Source: Enoplosus armatus (lineage: Eukaryota > Chordata > Actinopteri > Centrarchiformes > Enoplosidae). From it: DNA of 64,000 nucleotides. The stretch is from positions 13,219,192 through 13,283,191 of the forward strand of contig NC_092196.1 of assembly GCF_043641665.1 (NCBI RefSeq), read 5' to 3'. Below the pieces are notes generated by a model. That model searched no databases. It saw only the letters and a program-made list of their open reading frames with translations, and was not told the DNA's origin. Numbering within the stretch: position 1 is the stretch's first letter; each line of letters starts with the position of its first letter. Position numbers and translations under genes: made by a program. Below are positions 48,373 through 61,306 of the stretch, in pieces.

Positions 48373-50164
48373 GAGACATGATATTTAAAGATATGGTGTC
48401 ACTGATTTGTAAAAGTCCACACTGCACTAAAAGAAGAAGACTCAACCCAGTGTTCACAAAAGAGGATAAATACAGTATAAGATACATTCACGTAAGAGCT
48501 TTTCTGCCGCAATTAAGCACCCAATCTTTATTGATCTGAAAGCAACATTTGTGAACAATATTTCAGCTCCCTTCAGGACTCCTACTGGATGTCTGATATT
48601 TCAAGCAAATAAGCCAAGAAATATTTCCCCACACGCAGAGAGACAATCGCTCAATCAAGGTGAGTGAAGTATATACAAATTGTTTTGGACTCCCAGGATT
48701 TGCTGTAGACATCATAAATACAGACAAACTTTTGGGAGGAAAAGTCAGTTCAAGGAGTAAACTAGGCCACACGAGTTTGAGAGGGATATGAATTTGAGTT
48801 GGACTGAATGCACTGCAGAGTCCAGAGGGACTGGGAGGAGGAGAAAACAGGAGCAGAGATGGGTACAGTTGGGGACACAATGCAGCCCATCACACTCCCC
48901 GAGTCGTTAGATTTTCCTCGTAAGACCTTATTCTAAGCTTCTCTCGATGCCGGGACATGGCTCACTCAATCATTAAAATTTCCATAAACTAGCAATTTCA
49001 CGGAGGAAAATAAAAAAGGTCTAATTCAGTGGAAGGAAATAGCACCTTGTGTCCTCAGGCGCCCTTATCTCACACAAGAGATATCAGATTGTACACTGTG
49101 TGCAACCAAATTATATTTTTGTTTGCCTCAAAGTGCAAAACAATCTTGCAGATATCTAACTGCTCTCAAGTACTGCCTGTGTGCCGGGATGAGGCCATTT
49201 CCGCACTTCAGTTTAATCTTCCAGATGTGAAAAATGCAACACTTTGGCTCGGCTGGTGTTAAGGGAATCTTGTTTGTCTCTTTAAGAGTCCTGTGCTGAA
49301 AAATATGGATAAAGTAGCTGTCCTTTTAGTGTGACCAAAACATGCAGATAAAAAGAAATAAATAAATCCATCCGCATGAAATGAGGTGCAGCGTGGGGCT
49401 GGAAAGGTGGGGACATGAGTGTTAAGTAGGGTACAGTCTCTGCCATCACATGGGTGTTGCCCAGGGGAAAGGGATGCTTGTTTTGTTCAGAGAGCTTTTG
49501 TTCGGCCATGATAGCAGCGATAAGCTTGAGCTTATTGTAAGGGCCATTGTTCTGAAAATACGAAACATACAAATGCTACTATAATACCTCTGGCAGTCCA
49601 TCAGCATATCATGTTGATACATTGACTTCAAACTTCACATATTCTATTGTACTGTACAATACAATACAATAATTGGAGTGATTATACATTATTATTTCTT
49701 CACACATAAAAGATCTCATGAACTTTGAACTTACAAATTACGCACACACTGCCGCTCTGCAGCTTTTTTTTTTTTTTTTTTTAACACCCGCTGTCAAAGC
49801 CTCTGTGCTTCTCAACCCCGGCCTCATTAGACAGCAGCCCGTAGCTCAGCTCCACAGTCGCTGTGGAGGGAAACAGTCAGACTCAGAATACGTTCTTGTC
49901 AATCAATCTGATGTAAAGGAGAGATATCAGGATTTCGCTGACTGCTGTTGTCTGTAGGTTGTGGGTCAAACTAGCTCTACGGACTGTCATGCTGCCGGCC
50001 GCTTATTGTTTGTAAGTTGAAATTCTTTAAACGTGTTTTTGTAGAGAGTAGGAAACAGACATTTTGCTAATACAACATGAGCATAGGAATATGGAGAAGT
50101 AATGATCAGGAACATAAACTGTTAAATCTCTGACTTTGTTAGATTCATGGCACCTGTGTATATA

Positions 50165-50323
50165 CACTGAGTTACCAATTTATTAAGTACACCTGTACAG
50201 TCCGATGAAATCCAATACCACAGTCCTGCAATAAATCTTATCTTTGACTAACTTAGTGTTGCTGTTGTTGCACTAGATTGCTGCAGATCGTACAGGTGTT
50301 CCTAATAAACTGGTAAGGCAGTG
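50165..50323. mobile_element. 159-bp inverted-repeat element (MITE-like)
   Basis: Inverted ends of about 34 bp: CACTGAGTTACCAATTTATT on the left and CACTGCCTTACCAGTTTATT as the reverse complement of the right end, both running on to ACACCTGTAC. There is no coding capacity. A target duplication is not clear. Confidence 0.8.
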
Positions 50324-52385
50324 AAAACATGGGCAGTGTCCAGCTGCACTATGACCTCCGGCCTCTAGGGGGTGCATTCATTCCAACTGTCTTTTCAGTC
50401 ACAATATATAAAAAGGTGGCACTAGACCAAACTAGGGCAAAAATTTTCATCCATTCACAAAGCCAACATTCTCCACCACACTCAAAAGAAATCAAATAAA
50501 TATAAAACAGGAAATACTCATATCAATATGGTTTATATTAAAATTATAGATTTGGGAGGCTGGGGTTTGATGCTTGTCCATTTCTTTTTAATCACCCTCA
50601 TATCAACAAACACTACCCTCAGTTCTTCAAATCTGTTATTGTTAAATTGCCTTGCGGCTTCAGTCGGCTTTCCCAACTTAATTAAAATCTACCATCTTTG
50701 CAAACTGAGCTCATCATTTCTCACTGACCTGTCTGTGATCAATGTGTACTTGATTGTTGTTTCTACTGCTACTGTAATTGCATTGTTTTCCACTGTCGTC
50801 TTTTTTTTACGGTTACATTAATTCATTTGAATTTATACCTTGTTTTACATTTACCATATGACTTGCTTGATTTATACATTACATGGTTCTTTATTGCATG
50901 CTTTAATTTATGGGTGCTAATGCTGCTTAATGTTGTCCTGTCAAGAACATATACTAATGTGCATTGTCCCTGTTAATACACCAAGAGATAAATAAACAAA
51001 CCTTTTACTACTTGTTGGCGTCAGCATTCATGCACACTTTATAAAGCAGCTGGCTTCTTGGTTTTGAGACCAGAGCTAATTCACTTAACATCACATGGCC
51101 CGTCTACTCTCCTCACTCACAATAGTCCCACTGCCCTCCCCATCTCAGACCCCAACGTATTTCCTTTTCTCTTGGAAAATTGTTCTCAATTAACACAAAC
51201 ACTCCCCAAACCATCACTTTCAGAAATCTGGAGAGATGTCTCTTCTGCTTCTCTAATGGTTCTGTTCAAGACCTCTACCACCTCTGGACCTAAGTGCTCC
51301 ACCTTGGCAGCTCAATTTCTCGACTGTACCTCCTCTTCCCTAAATACACCTACTGGGCACAAACACGGGCAGTTTTCTTCTCTCACAATTCTCCTTGTGC
51401 ATTTCTAAACTCCCTCCCTCTTTACATTTGATGACTGAAAACCATTTATACTAACCTGCCTACTGCTAAGCCTTCACTCGTGTCCCAACACCTTGTCCCA
51501 GCTATTCGAACTCCTACCAGTATGATTCTGTCACTTGCAGTTTCTCTACCCAGTGCTGTAATTATAAAGCATAATAGTGTGTACAGCGCATGACAAATAG
51601 GTTACATCACAAGCTCAAGGTCATACACACTCTGATAAAGAACATCCTTTTCTTTCAATATGACTCTAAACGTCTCTTCCTTCCAGACCAAAACCAACTT
51701 TGAACAGAAACCTTAGCTTGGCGATGTGATAGAGAAGATCTAAATCCAGTTTGTTGAAACTTAGATTTACCACTGACAGGTCAACTCCAAATATCGTAAG
51801 ACATCTTATATACACAGGCCTGCTCTGACCCTTTTAAGTTAGAGAGTGATAATGGTTTCTAGTTAAACGCATTGAGACTTCCCTTATTGTCGATGTGTCC
51901 TGGGATCAAAGAGCTCTTTACCACTGAAACGCACTTATACTATCACTGAAATGCACTTGGAGGCAAACAATACAAATGGCTGGATCTATTCCATAGTACG
52001 CTTGGCAGGAATTTTAGAGGTCAATGTGGATTAAAAAGCTCAAATGAAAAATCTTCTCATTTAGTTACAGTGCAGCTGAAGTTGGCATTAATCTCGCCTT
52101 TGATGAAACAAAAGGACCCAGCTGAATTAAAATCCCACAGCATATGTCAAGACTTTGGAGCGAACAAAACAAATACTGTGTAGCTAAATTTAATTTACCT
52201 GATGTAGCTATGGGTTCTTAAGTCAATGCATATTTTGGGTTTGGTCACATGTATGTGGCATGTTCACTAAGCATGCTGCGTTTTGGATCATCATAGCCTC
52301 TAGAACATGCAGGTTAAATGCAGGTTAGCTGAAGTAAACACACAGGTGATCAGTATAATGGTTGCATTATGAACAACAGACTTAC

Positions 52386-52664
52386 GTTGTGCCTCTGACG
52401 TTTCAGTTTGCCGGGTGGTAAAAAGTGAGACACAGTTCTGTGCCAGGCTGAGGCAGAGAGTGCAGAAGGTGTAGCTGCAGTCTCCTGAACACAAGCCAGA
52501 GCACACGTCCACACACATCTGGCAGCAGATATCACAGCAGCGGTCAGTGCAATATCTCCAGTCGCCACACACACACGGGCCGCCAACACCAGCTGGTCTG
52601 CTTTCCTCCTTACTTTGTAGGCATGAGTTGCAAGGCTTGCAAGACTGTAGCCCCATGGGTCCGC
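52386..52664 (-). CDS. Orphan cysteine-rich exon (about 92 codons), gene unknown
   Basis: Bounded by a TTTTTAACAG acceptor and a GTAAGT donor on the minus strand; 279 nt, phase 1 at both ends. The frame reads about 92 codons with 17 Cys, including SCKPCNSC, then CVCGDWRYCTDRCCDICCQM, CVDVCSGLCSGDC and TFCTLCLSLAQNC. Paired CC and CxxC spacing suggests a metal-binding, lipid-modified or disulfide-rich domain. It does not fit my recollection of the I-mfa, Sprouty or PLAC8 patterns. A second frame (phase 0-0) is also open across the whole exon but looks less protein-like. No start, stop or partner exon could be confirmed. A symmetric exon of this kind could also be an isolated relic. Confidence 0.45.
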
Positions 52665-53689
52665 CTGTTAAAAACACACACAGACACCAGGAGACGAGGT
52701 ATTGGAGGAAATCACTGTCTGGAAAAATGGTCTTCTTTTCAAGTCCAGAATTGGAATTGAGGATATATACAAAATGAATTCTGTGGAGAAAAAAAGATGC
52801 TGATAATTGACTGTCAGCCTGTCCTGAACATCGTACAAGTTTCCTGCTATCTCAAGTGAAGTCCAAAAGTTCTTGCCACATGCAGTATTTTGCTGATGTT
52901 CTCTGTGAACAGTTTGACCAACTTTTATATATCACTTGATGTCATACTTTGCCCCCTGAGGCCTTACTGCAGTCTGCTCCATCATCTCCCACGTTCATGA
53001 GACCAAGAGTGAAGTCAGCCAATTGTGAACAACAATTCAGAGAAATCAGCCCTTCAAAAAAGCACGACAACCTCAAACGTCACCATCAACAGAGTTATTC
53101 TCTGTTAACAAAAACCCAAATGGTTATAACACCAAAGAAGCATTTTTCTGTTCTGAGCATGAAATTAAACAGAGAGGCTCTTTCTTAGGCTCACTTGTCA
53201 CGGGGCCTTCAAAAAAGATATGGTGGTAAGCAAGGATAATGAGCAATGCAGCACGAATGAGGAAACACTGATATAATTACAACAACAGCAGCACTAACCA
53301 TCCAAGTTTCTGAAAAGTATGCCAGATGTTCTAAACAGAATTTTATTTTATTTTTTCTCAGAAACATGTTTTAAGAAGAAAACAATATGCAGATTTATTG
53401 CAACGATCCTCATTTTACACGTCAAATAAAGGCTTATAAACTAAACTAGAAGAGAGAAAGGCGTAAGAATGAGAGAGCACTTACTTTGCACACTGAAGAG
53501 GTTGGTGACATGTGAAACAGATACCTCATTGATAACACCTGATCGTCATTACAGCAAGCAGTCTGAAGCCAATCACATTCATGTCAGAACACACAGCTAA
53601 CCAAACAATGTGTGTTCATGCAGGCCAATGCTACACGAATACAGAAACCACAACTAGGAAAGGAATGTGTTGGTCCTATATCCTACATA

Positions 53690-53925
53690 TATCAAGCGTG
53701 TGCAAAATGTTATTGTATATTTGCCTTAAATTTATGACATTTGTACCTTTTGCTATTTTATACATATTTATATTGTCTTATGCTTTATCCTATATTTCTT
53801 TTTTCTAATTCTTATGTTTCACATAAGTCTTTTAGCAGCGCCTTAAGAGCATGCCAGTTGCATTTCACAACTCATATTGCTTGTGTATGTGACAAATAAA
53901 CCTTGAAATCCTTGAAACACATCCA
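53690..53925 (+). repeat. Retrotransposon 3'-tail-like sequence
   Basis: It ends in GTGTATGTGACAAATAAACC followed by a doubled CCTTGAAAT unit. An AATAAA motif followed by a short tandem is typical of the 3' ends of fish non-LTR retrotransposons. Family not assigned. Confidence 0.45.
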
Positions 53926-56065
53926 CACTACATATTGTATAGTGCGTACTATAGTAGAACACAGAATGTATCATGCAGGAAAGGATGTTGATGTTGATGG
54001 ATCAAAGTCAGAATAACTCTCCTTCAGTTTGTGGCAGATGCAACTTTTAATTTTATAAAGTCTTCAACTGATTACTTCTTTCAAAAAACCAATGATCCTG
54101 TGATTAAAAATTCTCCCCAGGAAACAGATTGCCTTTATATTTGTACTTACATGTTGTACTCTCACAGGAGCTATACTCATCACGGTTAATCAAGGACAAA
54201 GAACAGACTACATCTGTTCACATTGTAGCTCTCCTGACGTTTTATTATTTCCTCCCCTGCTCCTCTCTGTCATTCTGTCTCTTTCTCTCTTTCACCCTCT
54301 TCCTCTTTCTTAGACACACACACATTCCTTCTTGCTCCCTATAACACAAATGTCAGCAGGCTGAGTGTGACAGGTGAACGACAGTGAAGCAGATTTGACC
54401 TTGACGGCTCTGAGAGTGAAGTGACAGTAATAAAAGGCTGTAGTGAGCTATTGTTGGCCTCGGGGCATCCATTAATGAATGACATGAAACAGCCGTGAGA
54501 TACGGGGCCAGGCAGGGGAGGTGGAATGATGGAGGACAGGTGACAGCAGCCCACACACGGCCCTCACCTGTGATGAGCTCAGCCAGCACCTCGCGCAGGG
54601 TTCACACTTAAACATACACTCGATGACACATACTCAGACGGCTGCATGCAGACACCGATGTGCACACAAGCATACAAGCGATGTACGGAGGTGTCAAAAC
54701 ACACAACCACCTACAAACACTCGCCGTCTGAGGACATTCTGTCAAAAGGGTGTGTTTACTGTAGAATAAATCACCAGCTATTTCATTACATTATTCATGT
54801 GCTAAGTAGACCCCTCTGCACCCGAGGGCGACTTACATTTTTTTTCACCTCCCACTCACTCTGACTCTCATACCCGGATCATGCACTGATACAAACCCCA
54901 GTGACAATTCAGCTTAATCCCCAGCTTCCCCTGCTGCAGTGCATCCTGTTAGGGAATTGTTGTGAGTGTGGAAATGAGGCTATTTCAGGGATTCGAGCAT
55001 CTTATATTCAAAGCGCTGAAAGTACAGCACAGTTTCAGGTTCTTAAACTCCAGTAGTATTTGCTGGGCTTTTCAACTGATATCTGGATAATTGTAGATAA
55101 TGAATTGATAGCAGTGATAAGTGTCAGACCACTAATGGAATGCAGTACTTAACCTTTATAATCCCTTTGTGCCCTTCACTTAGTGTCAGGATAATTAGAT
55201 TACTGCTGCTGATACCTTCTTTACTGGCAGACACCAATTTATACATACACACTCCTGTCACAAACACACACTGTGCCTATATAATGGACTCGTATGAACT
55301 TTGGAAGCATGGACATACTGTATATATAGTGTGCAAGTGAATAAAAGTGTTGATAAAATATTATTTTTCATTGACTAACCCTGTGGAGTTTTTGACCACT
55401 AGTAGCGCTATGGAGCAATGTTTTTATGAGTGGGCCCTCGTTTTATTTGTAGGAGGCACAAGAAATGTGCATACATTTGAAATGAACCCTAACTTTTGAG
55501 GCGCTCCATCATCCCAATCAGTATGTTCTAAGGAATCAGAGGTGTCCTGAGAAATCACATGTTGGATAGTTAATTAAGGTAGTTAGTAATTAAAGCTCCA
55601 TCACTTCAGTACTGGGCCCAGAAGCGCCTGGCACGATGTCCACAATGTTCTTCCACTACCTGCCTTGGGAGGATGGGTCAAGATAAGCAATGAGTAACAG
55701 TTTAAACAGTAAAAACAGTGAGAGATTTACTGAACCTGTCGGAGAAGATATGGCAGCGCTGGGTGATTTATGGCAGCGGGGAGGGCACACTGCGTAACAG
55801 GAGGCTCCAGTATTTCATCGGGATTGGCAACACGCTCATATTTTACCCCAGCCATCCCCCAAAGGGCTGTGCTCCAGCACCCCGCATCTCTACATCACTC
55901 CTATCAACTGGGTGGGAAGCAAGATCTAATTGGCAGGTAGCGTGTCACATTCAGGGGTGACAGAGAAAAGAGGGAAAGAGGGGAAAAAGATGTAAGCAGG
56001 GAGGAGCCTGGGTAGGTATGGGTAAAAGAACTTGTTTGATTTATTCTAAGAACTTCTAAGAACTA

Positions 56066-56780
56066 TATTGGGTGGATTGCCACTCAATTTTGTACAGATA
56101 TTCATGAGGATGAGAATGAATCCTAATGACTTTTTATTGTCACCAGCAGGTCAAAGTTTTCACTTATTTGTTGAAATATCCCAACATGATGGATTGGGAC
56201 AACATTTTGTACAGACATTAATGGTTCCCAGACTATGTTTCCTGATGACTTTGGGGATCCTCTGACTTTTTCTTTAGCGCCACCATGAAGTTGACATTTT
56301 TGGTTTTTAGTGAAATTTACCAACTATTGGAGGGATTGTCATGTAGTTTGGTCCAGACATTAATGTCACCCTCGGGACGAACTGTAATAACTTAACCAAA
56401 TTAAACAACACAATATGTTGTTTGTAACTGCCCTCCAGAAGGACACATAAAAGCACCCCCGGATCTGATGCCCCTATCAACAGCACGGCAACTTGGACGA
56501 CTTGGTTTGGGTTTGGGAAAGATCATTGTTTCGGTTAAAATAATCACTTAGTTAAGCTTGGAAAAATATCTTGGTTTGGGTTAAAGTTACTACTTCATTA
56601 AGATTAGGGGACCTTCCTACCTACATGCTAATTATGGTGAACATGGGAAATATTGTATCTGTTTCACATCAACATGTTAACACTGTCATTGGTAGCATGT
56701 TAGCATGTTAAAGTTAACATGTAGCTCAAAGCACTACTGTACCTAAGTACAGCTTCACAGAGATAGACCCTTATCCTTGT
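56066..56780. repeat. Composite of common teleost repeats
   Basis: Three related units of about 90-130 bp carry ATTTTGTACAGA or TGGTCCAGACATTAATG together with GATTGG or GGATTG. A GGTTTGGG-rich stretch (about 56,480-56,620) and an AGCATGTTAGCATGTTAAAG stretch (about 56,690) follow. I recognise these as dispersed fish sequences. Limits are approximate. Confidence 0.55.
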
Positions 56781-59554
56781 TTGAGCATCAGCACAATTTT
56801 AAACACTGTTCACCTTCACACAGATGAGCCTCTCTGGCATTGTTCTTAACCACTGAGCAGCTGCAGTACACCCGAACAGGTGAGGATTCAATGCCTTACT
56901 AAATGGTATCTTTTGGAAGTAGTTTAGGAGTGGAGGTCTCATTCACTTCCCCACCTAGACCTCCACCTCACCTAGAGATTTGAATGAGCAACCTTTCCAG
57001 AAGCCTTCTTTAACTTTTATGCTACTGCCACTCAAGGATAGATTAGCCATCTGGAGTTGTGGAGGACCTTTGGGCCTGTGGTGGCTCCAGCACCACTGAT
57101 ATGAAAAAAACGAAAGAAATAAACGGCCTGCTCTGTTTGGCAATCCTGATTTAGACTGGCCCACTGGGTCCACAGTGAGCAGAGGTCATCAATTTATATA
57201 ATCTCGGGAGTCACATCTTTCTGTGCTGTATCCTTTGCTTTGGTCCACTGTTCTCCTCATACACCCAGGTAACACTGTACAGACTCATGCTGATGTGATG
57301 CTTTTTAATTGAAATATCACACTGCAGGTAGAATACAAACTTTATTTTTAAGATTCTTTATGTCTATGAAGACTTTGCTCTACGTGTGCCACATTTCCAG
57401 ATATCCCTGCTGCAACACGTGACCTCAAGGCTTTGGATCTTTTTCAGAACTCATCTTGCAATTGCTAATAATATAATTTAGTGACTGCTGACCAGGGCGC
57501 TCCCAAATTATTTTCACTTCGAATGTTAAGACAGTGATGTATCTTTTTAAGCATACAGTGTGTCCTTTATCAGTTCAGCTCAGACAACAGTTTCTCCCCG
57601 TTTGCCAGCTGGAGAGTGACTACAGCATTTCCATCATCACCTGTGAAATATCAGGTGGAGTTGATACTGAGAGCTGCAATGGAGAGGTGCCATGACAGGC
57701 TTTTCATAATGACTGATGTCATCTGTCACACTTTCATTTACTGTTCAAAGTGATGGACAAATGCCCAGAGTGTGCCAAGAGACCGTGTCATCAAGATGTC
57801 TTTTTGAAGAAGTGTTTCTGGCACTTGACAAGCTGGCAGGGTGTTTCTGTCTCCTTCTTGCCCACGGTGAGACAACGGAGATCGATTATGATTGGTTTCT
57901 CAGCAAGTAGTCAAGCTGCAAGATTGACTTGGTAGTGTGTGTTGACATGGAGATCAACTGAGCCTACTCAAGCAGCTGGTATTAATGAAGCACAAAATAA
58001 CAGCTGTTTGTTAGCTAGTGGCTGCTAGCAAAATCCTCATTCCCTCTCATTAAGCACAACACCCACTCACCGCTGCGCTTGTGTGGCAACAAACTAGTCC
58101 TCTGTACCCAACCAGCCCTGACTCATGTGTTGTTATGACAATTAGACAATCCAGTGCCATGCTCAGTCAAGCTTCAACCTTTGCTCATGATTTTGCACAC
58201 TACCCTCAACATTTCACTGAGGAATTGAATCTTCAGACCGTCTTTTTTTCTTTTAGTGAGTGAATTACTTGAAACTGGCTTTTAGAAATAATGCAGGTGC
58301 ATTCTTACTGAACCAACCTTAACCTAACCTAACTAAACCAACCTAAATTGCAAAAAAATCGAATAAAAGATTAAACCAAAAAGTAAATGCTTAAAACATT
58401 TTCACTGCATTTGAGTGTCAGGTTGAAAACCTCTGTATTTGCTTTCTACATTAGAGGCATTAGGAAGCACCAAATAAATTGAAAGACAGACGTGCTGTTG
58501 CTGCTTCTAACTTTACCACTGCTGAATCTTCACTGTCTGTGTTTGTGTGGACTGTGCGCTCTACTGGAGCTCGCTTGGCATCCAGCTCTTTCTCTAGCCC
58601 ATTCATCAAAAGGACCAGTGCTCTTGTGAGTGAGAAGATTTATACACCATGGAAGAGAGGTGGAGAATTAGCCCAGATTTATGAGCACAGACCGCAATGG
58701 CAAGGCACTGGCAGCTGCTACTTGACATTTGAACAGAGAATGTGAAAGAAAATTGGAGACGGGGGGAAACAGGAAATTGGAACAACAGAGAGGTGGAGAG
58801 AGACTATGACTAAGAATGAGACATGAGCCGGTATGTGATTGGGAAAGCTAATTTCTAGCAAATAAGGTTAAAGAGGAAAACATTAATTCATAGCAGTCTA
58901 TTAACTTTTTTGATGATGATTTTTATCTGCTAAATATGGAACATTGATGTTAAGCATTATGTTAGACATTTAATAAAATGACCTCTAATTATCTATAATT
59001 TGAGAGGGATAGTACATCAGATCCCACTGAGAATCAGCATTTTCTCCTCCTTTTCTTCCATGTGATGCTGAGATCCAAAGGCAATAAGGTGAACCACCCT
59101 GGACCTGAAATAACTTGATGATCTTAACCATAAGAACTAGTTCTGTTGAGTGAGTGGGTGGCCTAAAATGCAGGTTTTAAAGCCCCAGTTCAGCATCCTT
59201 ATAGTTGCAGCAAGGCTGCAAGGCTGCAGCCTTTAAGTTGACTCCCAGGGACTGCGGACACACTACACATCAGTGTTCAGTTCTCACTGTTGCAGCAGCA
59301 GTGGTAATTATAATAGGTGTAGAAAACATCAAGTCAACAATGCATCTGTATTTGAGAAAAAAACACAGAAATAACTGAAAGCCACAAAAGGCAATGCATT
59401 GTTTGGTTTTCTGATTTGCAAGAAAGTAAAATTTTAACCAACTAGCTATTTTCTATGTATATACCTTCTTGCATATACTTTCTAGCATACATAGGTATCA
59501 GTCAATGCTTGTGTTTTGTCACATATCTGCAGAGGGATGTACAAATGCAATTGG

Positions 59555-59721
59555 CAGTGGTGGAAGAGGTCCTCAGCCCTTTTACTTAAGTAAAAGTAGC
59601 AACACCACTGTGAAACACATTGTTACAAGTACAAATCATGCGTTCAAAACAGTACAAGTACCTCAAAAATTTACTTTTTTACAGTACTTGAGTAAATGTA
59701 CTTAATTACTTTCCACCACTG
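59555..59721. mobile_element. 167-bp hAT-like non-autonomous element with 8-bp target duplication
   Basis: The left end CAGTGGTGGAA and the right end TTCCACCACTG are perfect inverted repeats. The flanks GCAATTGG (59,547-59,554) and GCAATGGG (59,722-59,729) are an 8-bp target duplication with one mismatch. CAGTG ends with 8-bp duplications are typical of the hAT superfamily. The interior has CTTTTACTTAAGTAAAAGTA and no ORF. Confidence 0.85.
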
Positions 59722-60629
59722 GCAATGGGAGCATGCACAGTAGTTTGAATGAACATAAATGGACAGAAGAGCGTGCTGCCATCTCACTCTCTGCAGGAAA
59801 CGGCTGAAATGTGCTTTTTCTTCAGATAGCTGACACTTCTTGTACAATATTATTACACAACCCTCCAGAATTAAAAAAGAGAGCACTAGGCCAGTGGGGA
59901 TGCTCATTGGTTCTCTTTGTTCATACAACTTCAACAGCCAGTCACTTTGCCTTGTAGGGGGAAATAGTGGACAAAACATGAATGCCCTGGATGGCCTGCA
60001 CCACAGTGGGAGGCTGCCCTTCTTCGCCTGGGTTTAGAAAGTATGCTGGAATGGCTGGAAGTTCAGACAGAGGTGACAAAAAGCATAGAGAAGGCTTTTT
60101 GGCCATGGCGTATATGCAGTCACATCCACTCTGTGTTAATGGTCATGAGGTGACACAGAGAACCACACAGGACAGTGGGTGCTTGGCCTCGCGGCACACG
60201 TCCACATCCAAATTGAGTCCAAATCTGACTCACAACGTCGGTGTTCAGCTTCCATTAATCTGCCGGTGGCCTGCACTCTACCTACTGACTTCATTATGAT
60301 TCCCCCGCATCCTGTTTGCCATCTGTGAGCACCAGAACATAGCAGGCTACTCTTGGTTAGGGACAGTCCCTGCCACAGCTAGTCAGGCTTGTCTTGGCTG
60401 GATGGAAAGAGCCCCAGGAGCAGGCTAGCTGGCATTACTCCACTGTTTTTTACCGTCTGAGAGTCGTTGCAGCCGGGATGGGTTGTTGGGGCTGAAGGGG
60501 CTGGAGCTGCACAGGCTGGGAGCCAGTGGAATGTCTTCATCATTGCGGATCAGCTCCTCCCGTCTGATGTTCTCTTAAGCTGGAAGACCAGAACTAAGGC
60601 AAGAAAGAGCATCCTTTCTGGCCATGGTA

Positions 60630-60631
<2 letters not shown>

Positions 60632-60663
<32 letters not shown>
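60632..60663. repeat. (GT)16 microsatellite
   Basis: Sixteen perfect GT units. Confidence 0.97.
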
Positions 60664-60666
<3 letters not shown>

Positions 60667-61286
60667 CACGCCCAGGGTGGATTGTCGTGAGGGGAAACCA
60701 CAAAGGACAGTGTTCAGTCACAAGGCACACAGATTTTCTTGTGACCTACTGAATCTCTCACACACAGATTACAAAACTATATATTTTTTTCACCTGAAAA
60801 CTTTTTATCTGATTTGACAAGAAGCTCTCTGGCTGTTTGCATGAAGTTTATTTTCTTTATGCAACACATTCATATTATTCAGACTTTTTAGATTTATGAG
60901 AGGGCATTGACAAATTATAAAGATGAAGTGAAAGAAAATGTTCTTGTGTTTTGGAGCTCAGTCACACTGAAGTCTCATGATGAGGCAGCCAGCAGTATTG
61001 AATCAGGAACAACAGAGTAAAGTCAATAAAGACCTGTGAGGGCAGGGCGGCAGGTCAGGATCAGAATTTATCCAGAAAATGTCAGTCAGAATGCATAAAT
61101 TCTACAGATCACTCACTTTTCCACCCGTTTGTGTTGATAGTCTTACATAAATTAACTACGCTTGATTCTAACCAATCATTACTTAGATCTTAGCATAATT
61201 ACTTGGGGATGACATCAGCTGAGGCACACCAGTCTCTCTTAAAGATAATTTCTAATGACGGTTTTGTTATTATGGGTTGCTGTGTA

Positions 61287-61306
61287 GTGTGTGTGTGTGT
61301 GTGTGT
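61287..61306. repeat. (GT)n microsatellite
   Basis: About ten GT units. Confidence 0.95.

Larger units (their letters stand above)
37257..50164. other. Gene-poor region, part 1
   Basis: Apart from the repeats and the uncertain ORF listed separately, nothing supports a gene. A complex, low-repeat stretch near 39,600-39,720 could be conserved non-coding DNA, but this cannot be judged from one genome. Confidence 0.5.
50324..59554. other. Gene-poor region, part 2
   Basis: It contains the cysteine-rich exon and several repeats. The 97- and 116-codon plus-strand ORFs at 50,528-50,821 and 51,058-51,408 resemble no known protein. Confidence 0.5.

Noticed and set aside
50528..50821. 97-codon hydrophobic plus-strand ORF
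   Set aside because: AT-rich DNA readily gives hydrophobic ORFs. There is no motif and no splice or start context, and it sits next to repeat-like tails.
51058..51408. 116-codon Ser/Thr/Pro-rich plus-strand ORF
   Set aside because: It lies in a pyrimidine-rich strand, and the composition explains the ORF. No known domain.
52386..52589. Second open frame of the cysteine-rich exon (contains VLAARVCVATGDIAL)
   Set aside because: It is open but Ala/Val-rich in a way expected from out-of-frame reading of Cys codons. The Cys frame looks more like protein. Kept only as a remark.
54353..54589. 78-codon minus-strand ORF starting at GTG
   Set aside because: It has no ATG, no family resemblance and no matching splice partner.
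54546..54600. Minus-strand short exon candidate ending in CAG|GTGAGG with CEPCARCWLSSSQ, possibly upstream of the cysteine-rich exon
   Set aside because: The Cys-containing frame ends in phase 0, while the cysteine-rich exon needs phase 1. The frame that would fit meets a TGA just upstream. The join is not supported.
58319..58350. AACCTAACC-like tract resembling telomeric repeats
   Set aside because: Too short and irregular, and not the vertebrate TTAGGG unit.
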